Source: Dactylorhiza incarnata (lineage: Eukaryota; Streptophyta; Magnoliopsida; Asparagales; Orchidaceae). From it: DNA of 64,000 nucleotides. Below, piece after piece: positions 34,783 to 47,656 of the stretch; position 1 is the stretch's first letter; each line of letters opens with the position of its first letter. The stretch covers positions 3,370,001 to 3,434,000 of the forward strand of contig JAWHQI010000001.1 in the NCBI GenBank assembly GCA_033032865.1. Reading direction: 5' to 3'. The notes beneath the pieces were generated by a model that did not search any database, was not told where the DNA came from, and worked only from the letters and a program-made list of their open reading frames with translations. Position numbers and translations under genes: made by a program.

Positions 34783-36018
34783 TGTTAGGAACTTTGCCTA
34801 CAATGTTCCTGATTTGAAGAAGTCCTCAGGTCAAGGATAAACACACTTTGTATTTGATGCATGTGTTTAGTTGTGTTGATTTTAGGTATTAGATAGTGCA
34901 AGCCTAGAATAGGGCTAGACTTAGTGTCATCAAACATAGTTTTGCCAATGTAATCCATCGTGATGCAAAACACCATGTTGACCTAAGATTTAGACAATTT
35001 TAGACTTGTCACTCACTCATAAACAATAGGAAGAAAGGTCTAGTAAGTTGGGTGGAGCAAAAGATCAGAATTTAGGATGATCAGAATTTGTCCAAGTCAA
35101 ATATCATCTTGAAGAGGTATCCATATCTACTTGATAACCTTAAGCTTCAAGACCATATTGTCTTGAAGATACACAACTAAAGTCTCAAATCTTCTTGATA
35201 AGAAGATGTGGTTCAAGATCCAAATATCATCTTGATAATACAGGGTTCAAGACAATGTTGCTTTGACAGGTATCAGTTATTCAAATATTGTCTTGAAGAA
35301 GATCAACAAGATAGTTATCATCTTGACATAGCTAAGGTTTATACATATCATGTTGATGACTGAAAGTCTTTCATAAAGAAGGTATCATGCTAAGTAAAGA
35401 TCGTGGAGATAATGGAATATCGTTTGGAAGCCCTTCATTCAAGATGAAATTACTTTCAGTCAATTATTGCCGAAACGAAATGAAATGGCATAGTCTAAAC
35501 GACAATTCAGAAGAATGTTGAATTCAGAAGAATGTTGAGTTGTGAATGATTAAGTCCATATCATCTAGATATGGCTCCCCTATTGCCAAAAAAAAGCTCA
35601 AATCTAAGTGATAAATCCTATTATGATGATTAGTTGAAATGTCATCTTGCTAAGATGAAATGTCATCTTGTTAAGCTTAAAAATTGGTTTGAAGGTAGTG
35701 GTCATGTTGAATTCAAATATTGTCTTGATAAGCTGAAATGTCTTCTTGATAAGCTTAACAATCGCTTTGAAGACAGTGGTCGTGTTGAATTCAAATATCA
35801 TCTTGAAGACCACAAGTATCATCGAGATGTGGTTTTATCTGCTTGATGGCTATACATCTTCGTTAAAAGTTAACACCAAGTCAGGAAGAGTTTGTATCAA
35901 CTTGTAGACTCAATTGTCATCGTGGAGAGATGAAATGTCATCAAGATAATGCAAATATCGTCGAGACAGTTCAAGTCACAGGAATTCAAATCATTGTTGT
36001 AGCCGATTGCGCCAATCA
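34783..36018 (+). repeat. Truncated 3' LTR of B1
   Basis: Starts TGTTAGGAAC after ATAGGGGGAGAT and follows the 5' LTR up to GCGCCAATCA, where it stops abruptly before the TATA-like box. Tat gag sequence begins in the next base. About 800 bp of LTR is missing. Confidence 0.85.
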
Positions 36019-37016
36019 CCCCCTTCAACGCTAACATTGAGAAGGAATCTGCTCAGTTTGGGTACATGGAGCCCTGTCTTTCTAAATTATCCAATATGGA
36101 GGATCCTACATACCATCTTCAAGCATTTGACTCAGCATTATCCCTTCAAACCCTCTCAGAATGGCTTCATTGCAAGCTACTTGCCACCACATTTGATCGC
36201 AAGGCCATGGAATGGTTCTTCAATCTCACCCCTCACTCTATCTGCTCCTTCAAGGAGCTGAATAAGGAGTTGCTACAAAGGTTTGCTAGTTCAAAGAGGA
36301 GGAAGATCAATCAAGATGCCCTCTTTTAGGTCAGGCATGGTCCTCAAGAGACTCTAAGTATGTACGTGGACCATTTCTAGGAGAAGACCTTGGAGGTTCG
36401 TGACGTGGACCCATATATCTATCGATGGCAATGGTTTGCGACCGGGCCTATTTAAGTTTGTGGTCAGTAAGAAGAAACCAAAATCCTATAGAGAGATGAT
36501 AAAGCGAGATAATTGCTTCATTGAGGGGGAGGTGACAAATGAAAAATTCATTTCTTCCCTCTCCGATTTGGCATCCCAGCGATTGAATAATCCTTTTGGC
36601 CGGTCTTCCACTATCCCTCAACAACCAAACAATCCTCGCCAGGAATTCCAGCCACCCGACTTAGCATAGGAGGATTTTTTTTCACCAATGGCCCCTGCAT
36701 CGCCTCGCCAGTTTCAGCAAATAAGGTCAACAAAACCTCATTTCACTCAGCAGGGAGGGAATACACCCCCTCTCCTCCTCACTCCCGGACCATCACAGTG
36801 GGAGGAAACCCAAGAAGAATATACAGACATAGGCATGCTTATGGATGAGATAGTTGAAATACATAAGAAGCCACACGGTTTTAAGAGATCTCAGCCCCTA
36901 AGGAAAGGATTCAAAAACAAATATCAGAGCCTCTACTGCAAGTTCCATCATGATGTTGGACAAGACATACAAAATTATATAGTCCTCCATGACTTGGTAG
37001 AGAGGTTGCTGGAGTA
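36019..37016 (+). pseudogene. gag: Tat-2 gag (Retrotrans_gag type)
   Basis: Better preserved relative of 19790-20834. YHLQAFDSALSL and FDRKAMEWFFNL lie in 36066-36329, the KKKPKSYREM to FIEGEV part in 36400-36669, and a FKNKYQSLYCKFHHDVGQD segment near 36910-36967. In-frame stops occur, for example at 36328 and 36667. The upstream N-terminus is cut at the junction with the B1 LTR. Confidence 0.75.
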
Positions 37017-37855
37017 AGGCAAATGGAAGGACTTTCTGTCCACCCACTCCAAAGGCACCTCCACCTCAAATAAGGGGAAGGAAAAAGAAGCATCAAGTTC
37101 GAGTGCATCGAGGTGCGAGAACATAGAGTAAGTCAACACCGTCATCTATGGGGATGTCAGAGGAGAAAAATGTGTGGGGACAGAAAATGTCGGTCAACTT
37201 GGGTACATCAACTACATCCATGAAGGAGCTGGTCTCAAGTCCTCCAAGAAAGCAAGCGTGAAGCACCTCAGAGAGTGGGAAGTTTCTTCCACCTCTTTCA
37301 TTGCACGGTTTCGAGGAGCAGTCACCTTCAAAGAGGAATATATCCCTAAGATAATCAACCCATTCCATGATGTGGTCGTGATCAAGGCAATACTATACAA
37401 TTTCATGGTGTCAAGGATTATCATCGGCACCAGTAGCTCAGTTAATGCTTTATTCAAGTCGGTGTTCAACATCGTGAACATGAAAAAGCCTCTGAAGGCT
37501 TGTGATGGGCCCTTGTATGGATTCTTAAGAGAAAAAAAGAAGTCAAGGGGAGTGTTAATCTCTCAGTAATTAAGTGCGGGAAAGCTAGGCAGGAGCCTTT
37601 CTTGATAATTTATGCACCGAATAGCTATAATGCGACCTTCAGGAGTCCTCTCCTAGGCGACTATCAAGCCATAGCTTCAACCTACCATTAGGTGGTAAAA
37701 TTCCCCCTAGTGGGGAGGCAGTTTAGGGTTCGTAGCAATCCCAAGATAGCAAGGGAATGTAACATCTACTCTGTTAATGCAGTCAATGAGTATGTCCCCA
37801 CTCGAGTCTCTGAGGAAGCAACAAAAGGGTCATTTTCCTAGCAAGTCGGAGATTG
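37017..37855 (+). pseudogene. Tat-2 protease region
   Basis: The ORF at 37174-37569 and its decayed continuation resemble the region between gag and RT of Tat elements: HDVVVIKAIL, then RIIIGTSSSVNALF (the usual catalytic DxGSS is changed to GTSSS), then PLYGF. The next frame gives YNATFRSPLLGDYQAIASTYH near 37630-37690. The catalytic Asp appears to be lost. No reverse transcriptase follows. Confidence 0.65.
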
Positions 37856-38147
37856 GGGTATTACATACAGAGCTCTGTCACCATTTTCATAATTTTTACA
37901 CACTCTCATGTTCTTATTTACGATTTTATTTAATTATTTGAACAATGAATATGCCTTTGTGATTGCTTACAAGACGCTAACAATTTTTATTATGATGGGA
38001 GGTCTCTCGAATCGTCTCAAAGAGGCAAACAACAGCCCTGATATTAAAATTATGGTTTATCTATTCCCCCTTGACCCTTGATGTTCATCCAGTCAAGCAG
38101 AGGACTTTTAACCTTGTCCCTTTTTACCCCCCTTGGGAAGTCAACAG
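37856..38147 (+). other. Tat-2 non-coding spacer left of A3
   Basis: AT-rich stretch without a gene. It ends in AACAG (38143-38147), the left copy of the A3 target duplication, and appears to continue at 52053. Confidence 0.55.
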
Positions 38148-39289
38148 TGTTGGAACATGGTGTTCCGCTTCTCCTAGGTTTGAGAATAACAAATCTTATG
38201 TGTATTTGATCTTGTGAGTTTAAGTGTGTAGGAAACAATGTCATATGACTCAAGGATAACTTAAGAAGGTTGCCCCCAAGTTTGAAGCCAAAATTCTAGT
38301 ATGCCCACTAGCACCGGCGGTAGCTACTAGCGCAGGCGCTAGCCCTAGGGCCGACGATATCCACTAGCGCTAACGCTAGCCCTGATTAGGCTATTTCGGG
38401 AGGCAGTTATAGAAGGCGCTAACGCCAGTGGTAGCGACTAGCGCAGGAGGTAGCGCGACGCACAAGAGGAAATTCAGCATGGTTTCTTTGGAATGAAGGA
38501 TGCGCACGCGGAGAATATTTCCTAATTCAAGATAGCGCCGGCAATAGCGATAGCGCAGGTGCTAGATCCAAGGCTATAAAATGGACCCCTTGGCTCTGCC
38601 TTCTTCATCCTCTCATACCCCTAAATTCTAAAGCTTCGTGCAACATCATATATAGGAAGTTTTAGAGAGATACTCCCACAAATCCATGAAGGCTTAAGGA
38701 GATCAGTGGAGAAGATTTCAACACGCTTCATTATCCTGATGAAAGACTGCATTGACTACGAACAAACTGTGCGGGACTTCATCTACTTCATCAAGAGATC
38801 CACATAGGGAGTTTTTACATTGTTGTTGTTTCTTTTCTTTACTCTTTCGTACTCGTGCAGTAAATTCTCCTTGTGTTGGCGACTAGGTCTGGGTAGGACT
38901 TAGGGCAAAAATTCACCTCGTGTTGGCGACTAGGTTTAGGGTGTAGATCTAGGGGGTGCTCGAGGCTGTATCCAGGGGAGGATTTGTTAGAGCGGCTTGA
39001 AGCCATATCTGGGGTAGGATAGGCTAAAGCTACTAATTCATAGGGATACGAGTCAGCATAGAAAATGAAAAGACTTTTTGCTATTCACCTTCGATTTCTA
39101 ATGTCATAAGAAATCAAGTTTTGTAATCTTATATTTCAAAGTTAATAAAATCATGCCTCCACTTTATTTCACTTGATTTGTTTGGTTTTTCATTATTTTT
39201 ATCTCTTAACTTTTCAATTCTTTTAAAATATAATAAAAAAATTTAAAACCCTTATTCACCCCCCTCTAAGGTCGCCAATTGATCCAAAA
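38148..39289 (+). repeat. 5' LTR of A3
   Basis: 1142 bp from TGTTGGA to TCCAAAA. It has CpG-rich AGCGCAGGCGCTAG motifs at about 38310-38460 without the minisatellite expansion found in its 3' partner. A TATA-like CTATAAAAT lies near 38574. Confidence 0.86.
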
Positions 39290-39291
39290 AG

Positions 39292-39303
39292 TGGTATCAG
39301 AGG
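39292..39303 (+). other. Primer-binding site of A3
   Basis: TGGTATCAGAGG, closest in the window to the initiator-tRNA-Met consensus TGGTATCAGAGC (one difference). Confidence 0.75.
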
Positions 39304-39337
39304 AGGTTATTCTAAATCGGCTTAACAACCGGGAATA

Positions 39338-40628
39338 ATGATGTCTCATGATCTCGCTTCTATTAGTGGGGGAAATTTTTATGAAAAAGGAAAATCTCTT
39401 GCACCACCTTTATTTGAAAGAAGAAATTATAAAGGGTGAAAAATTTTAAAGGAAAAGTTTATTAAAAATTTAGATATCGAAGCGTGGAATATAGTAATAG
39501 AAAGACCAGTGGATGAATCAAATAAAAAAGAACGTCACCTAAATGCAAAGGCTTCGAATAGTATTTTTTGTGCTTTATCTCAAGATATTTTCAAATTGAT
39601 ATATTGTTTTTCTAGTGCATACAAAGTATAGAAATTTCCTGAAGAAATGTATGATCTTGCTCTCACAGGTATGGAACAAACGCAAGAAGTGGAGAACATA
39701 CAAGCTTGCACAAATGGTCAAGAAATCTAATCTTACGATGGATTAATGGAGTGTACATCAAGTGGAAGAGAAGAAGAAACTTTATCTTTGGAAGAGGAGT
39801 GCCAAAAAGATAAAGATAACAAAGGAACTCTATGCTCAAATCTCACTGCATCCAAAAGCAATGTAAGGAAATCAAATTCCCTTATTGTTTGCAATTCTAT
39901 CTCTACTTTCCATATACTAAAGATGGCTAAACGTACAATCAAGAAATTGAAAAATGCTAATAAAAATTTACGTTTAGAAAATAAAAGGTTAAAAGCTAAT
40001 GTTAATTTAGAATCTAATTGTGATATGGCTTCTCCATCTTGCTCTCTAATCTCAAAGCCTTGTTATGATTATAATGATATTAAAGAAAAATTCAAGGATT
40101 CTGAAAAAGAACTTTTAATTTCAAAAGAGCATAATGAAAAATTGGTAAAAGAAAATAATATTTTAAGTAATAAACTACAATAAAAAACTATTTGTTCAAA
40201 AATTTTCAAGTAATAAAAAATCTTTTATTTCTAGTTTATCTTCAAATATGTGTAAAACTTCTACTAGTATTTGAAAATATATTAAACATGCACCTAATAG
40301 AATTTTTAATCACACAAGCACAATGAATTCTAACCCTCATTATGTATCTCCTAAATAAAATTAAAATGTGCAAAAATTTCCTATGAAAAATAATTTCAAA
40401 ATTCATTATTATTTTAAGCCTAAGTTTAATGAATATGGAAAATTGATGCATAATTATATCACTAAACCTAAGTATGAGTGGAGACCCAAAATTAAAGATG
40501 AAACATTAACTCCACTAGAAAGGGTTCATTCGTACTCATCTCCCCAAAAATCATCTCGTTATATTTGGGTACCCTAAGAAACCTCCACACTTGGTCCCCT
40601 TGGGATACCTAAATCTATAATTCATTAG
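39338..40628 (+). pseudogene. gag: Gag-like pseudogene of A3
   Basis: Same start context as A2 (MSHDLASISGGNF). Stops occur in the capsid part (for example after KGWK-like sequence near 39438) and again at 39728. The coiled-coil middle is open at 39746-40183. A further shift follows, and the tail at 40368-40577 contains YEWRPK and ends IWVP with a stop. No zinc knuckle. Confidence 0.78.
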
Positions 40629-41042
40629 GTATCATCAAATGCTTGAAGTAGAATATTTTCAAAATAAAATATACAAATTTCTACTTCATGATATGCTTCA
40701 ATGTATTTTTTATTTTTCATTTTGTTTTCTTATTTTTTATAACTATCATGTCATGGTCATCTTATATATTATTGGAAATATGATTTTATCTATTAAAGCT
40801 TAATAAGTTTATAAATCAAATTAATCAAAATTAAAAGTCTTGTTTTATTTTGATGACCTATCTATCTTTCTTAAATTCATTGTCTATAAATATCTTATAT
40901 TATCCATATAAATCTAATTCTAAATTTGTTATGAGATATTTATCTAGATTAAAGAAATCATAAACTTCAATTTTTCTCTTTCGGAATATTTTGAATCTAT
41001 AAAGTTTAAATATTAAGTATGATTAGAAACCAAAAATACTTA

Positions 41043-41134
41043 AATATCTTCAGAAAGGGGGATTTGGGATATCACCCCAACACATCTCCTAGTACTGGTG
41101 CGAACCCTTCACAGGATATACCTCGGGAAGTCCA
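41043..41134 (+). other. About 92-bp module shared with the Athila-like element (copy in A3)
   Basis: Contains TTTGGGATATCACCCC, CTCCTAGTACTGGTGCGAAC and ATACCTCGGGAAGTCC. The same series is found in A4 (47563-47656, minus) and in Athila (57144-57235, minus), always in the sense orientation of the host element. Confidence 0.75.
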
Positions 41135-41544
41135 AAGTCCACTCTAAATTACTAAATCCAACTAAAGTCTAGCAAAGATCAAATTAATTATAGACTCTTG
41201 CATACTCTTGTAATAACCGAAATGAAAACTATCATTATCTTGCCCTTCATAAAAGTATATATATTCATAATTTTTGATTAAAAATAAAATCACAAATGTC
41301 ATATTGAACGAATGTATTATCAAACTAACATTGTATTCTAATGAATATTATTAGTTATCATCTCATGCACTGTTAGTTATCATATGTTTGTAAAGATATA
41401 AAAATAGAAAATTTGGAACTTTGAATTCATGATAACTATGAGATTTTATATTATCATTCTAAAATTCAATCAAACTCATAATTTATAAATCATTCTTAAA
41501 CCTAATCGCTTTGTATGCCCATGATCATATATCAATATTGTATG

Positions 41545-41787
41545 TCTCACAATAGCGGGGGCGTAGGATTGGATGCAGTAGATTCATAATGTCTAAGTCA
41601 TGTCTTGTCCTTAACCAGGGAGTGTTCCAGTGGGGCCTTACGAGGCACTAGAGGGAAAGAGTGCTAGGTTGAGAGTTCTCTAGTGTATGCAGATGGGAGT
41701 AATAGCCCAACCTATGGCATGTGTGCAGCTCCTCGTACCCATCTGTCACTTAGTACAGGGCTAGGGTGTAGACATATCGTCTGGGTA
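41545..41787 (+). other. Conserved GC-rich non-coding module (copy in A3)
   Basis: Hairpin at 41627-41651. The 3' arm has changed to CACTAG while the 5' arm is still CCAGTG, leaving one mismatch. Confidence 0.78.
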
Positions 41788-42910
41788 TTTTTATCTAGGG
41801 CATACCTATTTTTATTTTATGCATGAACATTATTTTTATATAATCACTAAAATCATGCATATTTGATTTGTTCAATCATGTCTTCTTTGTTTGCATATCC
41901 TATTATATTAAGCATAAATGATTGTGAAAAACTCAAGTTGTTAGAATTAAGTTTTTTGTGGGAGCTCATAGTCTAAAATTTTAACTTCCGCAACTTTTTG
42001 CAATTTCTTCTCGTCTTTTCACTTCATTAGACAGGTTTTACTTTGCACAAACATAATTGAGCAAAATCAGAAGTGAAATTGAAGAAAATCTGGGCTATAA
42101 GATTAAAATGAGCAATCTCTGTGAGCTAACGCAGGCGTTAGGATCTACCTCCGGCGCTAGTTCCATGATTCAAAACTCAGGGCTTCAAATTTCTGAAAAA
42201 TTTATAAAAATATGATCTTATAATTTTTCTATTTATTTCTGTGTTCTTGGCATTTCTTTGTTTTATGAAAAATCAAATTCAAAATTCCAAAATGCAAAAA
42301 ATTATGTCTTTGCATTCAGTTTATGCAAAAATTATGCAATTTTTTTTAAAAGAAACTTATTTCAAAATTTATGAAGTATGTTTTGTTTGTTTTCCTCATC
42401 TTATGAAAAATCAAAATATAAAATGCCAAAATATCAAAAAAACTGTATAAAATTTCTTGTTAATATCAAGCATGGTTTAATCTATCATTTAGACCTTCTG
42501 CAATGTTGAAATTCACCTTTTCAAACTACTTTGAACATTGTTTTTTATCATGCTTTGATATATCTAATCATCTGTGCATCAATAGTATTGAAAACGTTTT
42601 GTGTAGAATCAAGCTTAGCATGCCTCTAAGTATGAGTAAATGTTTTATGATTAATAATGATATTTCTTCACTCACTTATTTTGGCAAAGTCTACATGTGC
42701 TTTTAATCTATGAATGCTTTCCTGTGTATTGTAATTGTACAATAAATTAAAATTGCACAAGTATCTTACCTCCTATACATTTATTTGCACTATTAAAAAT
42801 TAAGAAAAGTGGTTGTGCTTTCAAAATTTCATTGGTTTGCAAAACATGTGTATTCAGAGAACTTTGTACAAAATAAAAAATCATGAAATAAATTGGCAAA
42901 GATAACTCCA

Positions 42911-43141
42911 CCAATCACTACTTGAACCTCCTGATAAGTCTTAATGAATATTGTGAGGTTGAGCACCTTGGAAATAATAGTAAAGTGCTTTGTGCAAACC
43001 TTTCAGTTTTTTTACACCACTTACTCTTAAGTACACCGGATCACAAAAATATCAATATTGAAAAATAAAGTGTGTGATCCCCAAGCACTACTTTGCACCC
43101 TGATAAATGTTAATGAGCATTGTGTGTGCAGAGCACCTTGG
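42911..43141 (+). other. Two copies of the 61-bp module in A3
   Basis: 42911-42971 and 43081-43141, both ending GAGCACCTTGG. The second starts CCAAGCACTACTTTGC. Spaced by about 110 bp, as also seen inverted in A4. Confidence 0.65.
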
Positions 43142-43670
43142 TAGTTGTACATTTTTTTCCTATGTGCATTGAAATCTGTGGAAGTAAAATTATTTGAGTT
43201 TTATTATGCACTTTACTCACCATATGTCTTGTATTTCATGATTAAATCATTTGTTTACATTCTTCAAAATACACTTATGTACACATCATTATCTTCCATA
43301 ACACTTCTTCTCATGAGTATTGGATCCTAATCCTAATTCTATACTACTCTTTATATATATATATGCACTAGATAACTTAGCATGCTCTCTACAATGTTTG
43401 GTATGTCTTGAATTTTTGAATTAAAAAAACATTGTAGCATTCTCTTTTTGATATCTTTTCATGCTTGGTTACTTTATTATAAAACTTAATGATTTTAAAA
43501 GAAAAAAGATTTACAAAAACATCTTATTTTGGAATTTAACTCATACTTTCTCTTAGGAATCATCATGCTTACAAAAAGATGTTTCTTGTATTTCTATAAG
43601 TCTTCCGCAATATTAACTTATCACTTTTACTTTGCACTTTCATGACTGTTTTAAGTCTTAAATCTCAATA

Positions 43671-44662
43671 TTAAATATAGTATTACAAAACTTGATTTCT
43701 TATGACGCTAGAAATCGAAGGCGAATAGTAAAAAGTCTTTTTTGTTTTCTATCCCAACTCGTATCCCCACAAACTGGTGGATTTAGCCTATCCTACCCCG
43801 GATACGGCCTCAAGCAGCTCTAGACAATCCTCCCCCGGATACAGCCTCGAGCACCCCCTAGATCTACACCATAGACCTAGGCGCCAACACGAGGCAAATT
43901 TCTGCCCTAAGTCCTACCCGGGCCTAGTAGCCAACACGAGGCAAATTTACTACACGAGTATGAAAGAGTAAAGAAATGAAACAACAACAATATAAAAACT
44001 CCATATGTGGATCTCTTGACGAAGTAGACGAAGTCCCGTAGAATATGATCGTAGTCAATACAGTCTTTCATCACGATGTTGAAGCTTGTTGAAATCTTCT
44101 TCACGGATCTCCTTAAGCCTTCATGGATTTGTGGGAGTATATCTCTAAAACTTCCTCTATATGATGTGGCACGAAGCTCTGGAATTTAGGGGTGTGAAAG
44201 GATTAAGAAGACAGAGTCAAGGGGTCCTTTTTATAGCCTTGGAGCTAGTGTATGCGCTATCGCTACCACAGACGCTATCTTGAATTAGGATATATTCTCC
44301 ATATGCATATCTTTCATTCCATGGAAACCTTGTCGAAATTCCACTTTTGCGTTGCACTACCGCCTGCGCTAGTCGCAACCACCGGCGCTAGCAGCTTCTA
44401 TAACTGCCTCCTGAAATTGCCTAATCAGGGCTTGCACCAGTGCTAGTGGCTAGCATCGGTGCCAGGGCTAGCGCATGCGCTATTGGCTATCATCGGTGCT
44501 AGTGGGCATGCTGGAATTTTGGCTTCAAACCTTGGGGCAACCTTCTTATGTTATCCTTGAATCATATGACATTGTTTCATGCACACTTAAATACATAAGA
44601 TCAAATACACATAGGATTTGTTATTCTCAAACCTAGGAGATGCGAAAGACCATGTTCCAACA
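43671..44662 (-). repeat. 3' LTR of A4 (truncated)
   Basis: On the minus strand it starts TGTTGGAACATGG after a polypurine tract and breaks off after the AAATCAAGTTTTGTAATA segment. The exact junction lies within 43655-43680, where A3 and A4 share similar AT-rich sequence. Confidence 0.8.
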
Positions 44663-46942
44663 TACTCCCTCTTTTGATAATAACAAATCCATTAATGATA
44701 AATCAGAGCATTAATAAATAAAGCATGATGAAACCTACTTATGTGTGTATGAGAGTGATGACTTAGGATAATTGTCGATTTTGGTATTTAGAATTGCTCC
44801 CCCTAAATGCATGCTCCCCCTTATGTGAATGCTCCCCTTATATGTAAGTTATCTTCTTAATCATTAATCATGTTAGTTTTACCATTTGATAGCAATTACT
44901 ATTTATCATTTTAGTTCTCCCACTTTTATTATTAGCAAAAGTGGGTTAAGGTAGCAAGCGACATAGAAGTGGTTTTTGAGTAAAAGATAAGGCATGGTCG
45001 AGCTTATTGAGGAAATGAAATGATAAGGAGTTTTTTGCATATGATGATTTTCAAAAAGATCAGAGTTTTTAGCATAAAAATAACTTCACAGAAATATATC
45101 AGAGTTTTTATAAAAAGTATGCGTGTTAGAACAACTTAAAATAACCTTTACCAAGCAAGTCGACCACTTGTTGAAGAAAAAGAATATTGAGAATTAAGAC
45201 TTAAAACAAGCATGAAAGTGCAAGGTAAAAGTGATAAGTTAATATTGCGGAAGACTTATAGAAATACAAGAAACATCTTATTGTAATCATGATAATTCAT
45301 AAGAAGAAATAAAAGTTAAATTCCAAAATAAGAAGATGTTTTGATAAATCATTTTTCTTGTAAAATCGTTAAGTTTTATAATAAAGTAACCAAGCATGAA
45401 AAGAAGATATCAAAAAGAGATTACTACAATGTTATTTTAATTCACAAATTCAAAACATTCTAAACATTGTAGAGAGCATGCTTGGTTATCTAGTGCATTT
45501 ATATATAAAAAGTAGTATAGAATTAGCATTAGAATCAAATACTCATGAGAAGAAGTGTTATAGAAGATAATGATGTGCACATAAGTGTATTTTGAAGAGA
45601 GTAAACAAATGATTTAATCAAAAATACAAGACATATGTAGAGTAAAGTGCACAATAAAACACAAATAATTTTACTTCCACACACTTCAATGCACATAGAA
45701 AAATGTACAACTATAAAGGTGCTTTGCACACACAATGCTCATTTAGACTTATCAGGGTGCAAAGTAGTGCTTGGGGGATCACACACTTTTATTTATCTAT
45801 ATTGATTCTTTTTGTGATCCAGTGTACTTAAGAATAAGTGGTAAAAAAACTTATGGTTTGCACAAGACACTTTACAATTCTTTCCAAGGTGCTCAACGTC
45901 ACAATGCCTATTAAGGCTTATTAGGAGGTTCAAGTAGTGATTGGTGGAGTTATCTTTGTCAATTTATTTCATGATTATTTTTTGCACAAATTTCTCCGAA
46001 TACACTTGTTTTGCAAACCAATGTAATTTTGAAAGCACAACAACTTTTCTTAATTTTTAAGAGTGCAAATAAAAGGAGTGTAGGTAAGATACTTGTGCAA
46101 ATTTAATTCGTTGTATAATTACAATACACAAGTAAGCATTCTTAGATTAAAAGCACATGTAGACTTTGCCAAAATAAGTGAGTGAATAAATATCATGATC
46201 AACCATAAAACATTTACTAAAACTTAGAAGCATGCTAAGCTTGGTTCTACACAACTTTTACAAGTCAATTGATGCACATGTGATTAGATATATCAAAGAA
46301 TGATATAAAAAATATTCAAAGTAGTTTGAAAAGATGAATTGCAAAATTGTAGAAGGTCTAAATGATAGATTAATCATGCTTGATATTAACAAGAAATTCC
46401 ATACAATTTTTTTTATATTTTGACAATATATATTTTCATTTTTCATGAAACAAAAAAATACACAAACAAAATTACCAAAAACACAGAAATAAGTCGGAAA
46501 ATTATGAGTTCATATTTTTATAAATTTTTTAGAAATTTGAAGCACTGGTTTTTGAATCATGGAGCTAGAGTCGGCGGTGGGTCCTAGCGCCTGCGTTGCT
46601 CACAGAGAGTGCTTATTTTAATTGTATAGCCTAGATTTTCTTCTATTTCACTTCCAATTTTGCTTAATTATGTTTGTGCAAAGTAAGACCTGTCTAATGA
46701 AGTGAAAAGATGAGAAGAAATCGCAAAAAGATGTGGAAGTTAAAATTTTTGACCCTGAGCATCCAAAAACTTAATTTTAACTTTTTAAACAACTTGAGTT
46801 TTGCACAATCATTTAAGCTTAGTATGATAGAATATGCAATCAAAGAAGACATGATTGAACAAAACAAATATGCATGATTTTAGTTATTATATAAAAAAAT
46901 GTTCATGCATAAAATTAAAATAGGTATGCCCTAGATAAAAAT

Positions 46943-47185
46943 ACCCAGACTATATGTCTACACCCTAGCCCCATACTAAGTGATGGAAGCACATGAGGAG
47001 CTGCACACATGCCATAGGTTGGGGTGTCACTCCCATATGCATGAACTAGAGAACTCTCAACCTATCACTCTTTCCCCCTAGTGCCTCGCATGGCCCCACT
47101 AGAACCCTCTCCGGTTAAGGACAAGACATGACTTAGAGGTTATGTCTCTAATGCATCCAATCATATGCCCCCGCTATTGTGAGAC
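46943..47185 (-). other. Conserved GC-rich non-coding module (copy in A4)
   Basis: Hairpin at 47078-47102 reads CTAGTG...CACTAG on the minus strand. Both arms differ from A1/A2 at the paired position, so pairing is retained. Confidence 0.78.
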
Positions 47186-47562
47186 ATACAATATTGGTAT
47201 ATGATCATGGGCATACAAAGCATTCTAAGTTTATGAATGATTTATAGACTATGATTTTATTTGAATTTTTAGAATGATAATATAAAACTTCATAGTTATC
47301 ATGAATTTTAAGTTCCAAATTTTTTATTTTTATATCTTGACAAACTTGTAATAACTAACAGTGCATGAGATTAGAATGAAACTAATAATATTCATTAGGA
47401 TACAATGTTAGTATGATAACGCATTCGTTCAATATGACTTTTGTGATTTTATTTTTATCACGAATTATGACTCTATATACTTTTCTGAAGGGTAGGATAA
47501 TGATAGTTTTCTTTTTCCATTATTGCTAGAATTTCGTTGGACTTAGCAATTTAGAGTGGATC

Positions 47563-47656
47563 TTGGACTTCCCGAGGTCTACCCTGTGAAGGGTTTGCAC
47601 CGGTACTAGGAGATGTGATAGGGTGACATCCCAAATCTCCCTTTCTCAAGATATTT
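47563..47656 (-). other. Module shared with the Athila-like element (copy in A4)
   Basis: Inverted counterpart of 41043-41134. On the plus strand it reads GGACTTCCCGAGG, then CACCGGTACTAGGAG, then CAAGATATT. Confidence 0.75.

Larger units (their letters stand above)
20907..36018 (+). mobile_element. Copia element B1, gag-only deletion derivative related to C
   Basis: The 5' LTR is 20907-21300 plus 29932-31589, split by nested A2. A primer-binding site lies at 31596, gag at 31654-34101, a short protease stump follows, then polypurine tracts and a truncated 3' LTR (34783-36018). LTRs start TGTTGCGAAC/TGTTAGGAAC. Gag and LTR layout match C, but integrase, reverse transcriptase and RNase H are absent. 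The right end is lost, so no target duplication can be read. Confidence 0.82.
40629..43670 (+). other. Non-coding internal region of A3
   Basis: AT-rich, no credible gene. Contains the module shared with Athila (41043-41134), the GC-rich module (41545-41787), a GCGCTAG-type patch near 42160, and two copies of the 61-bp module (42911-42971 and 43081-43141). Confidence 0.72.
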
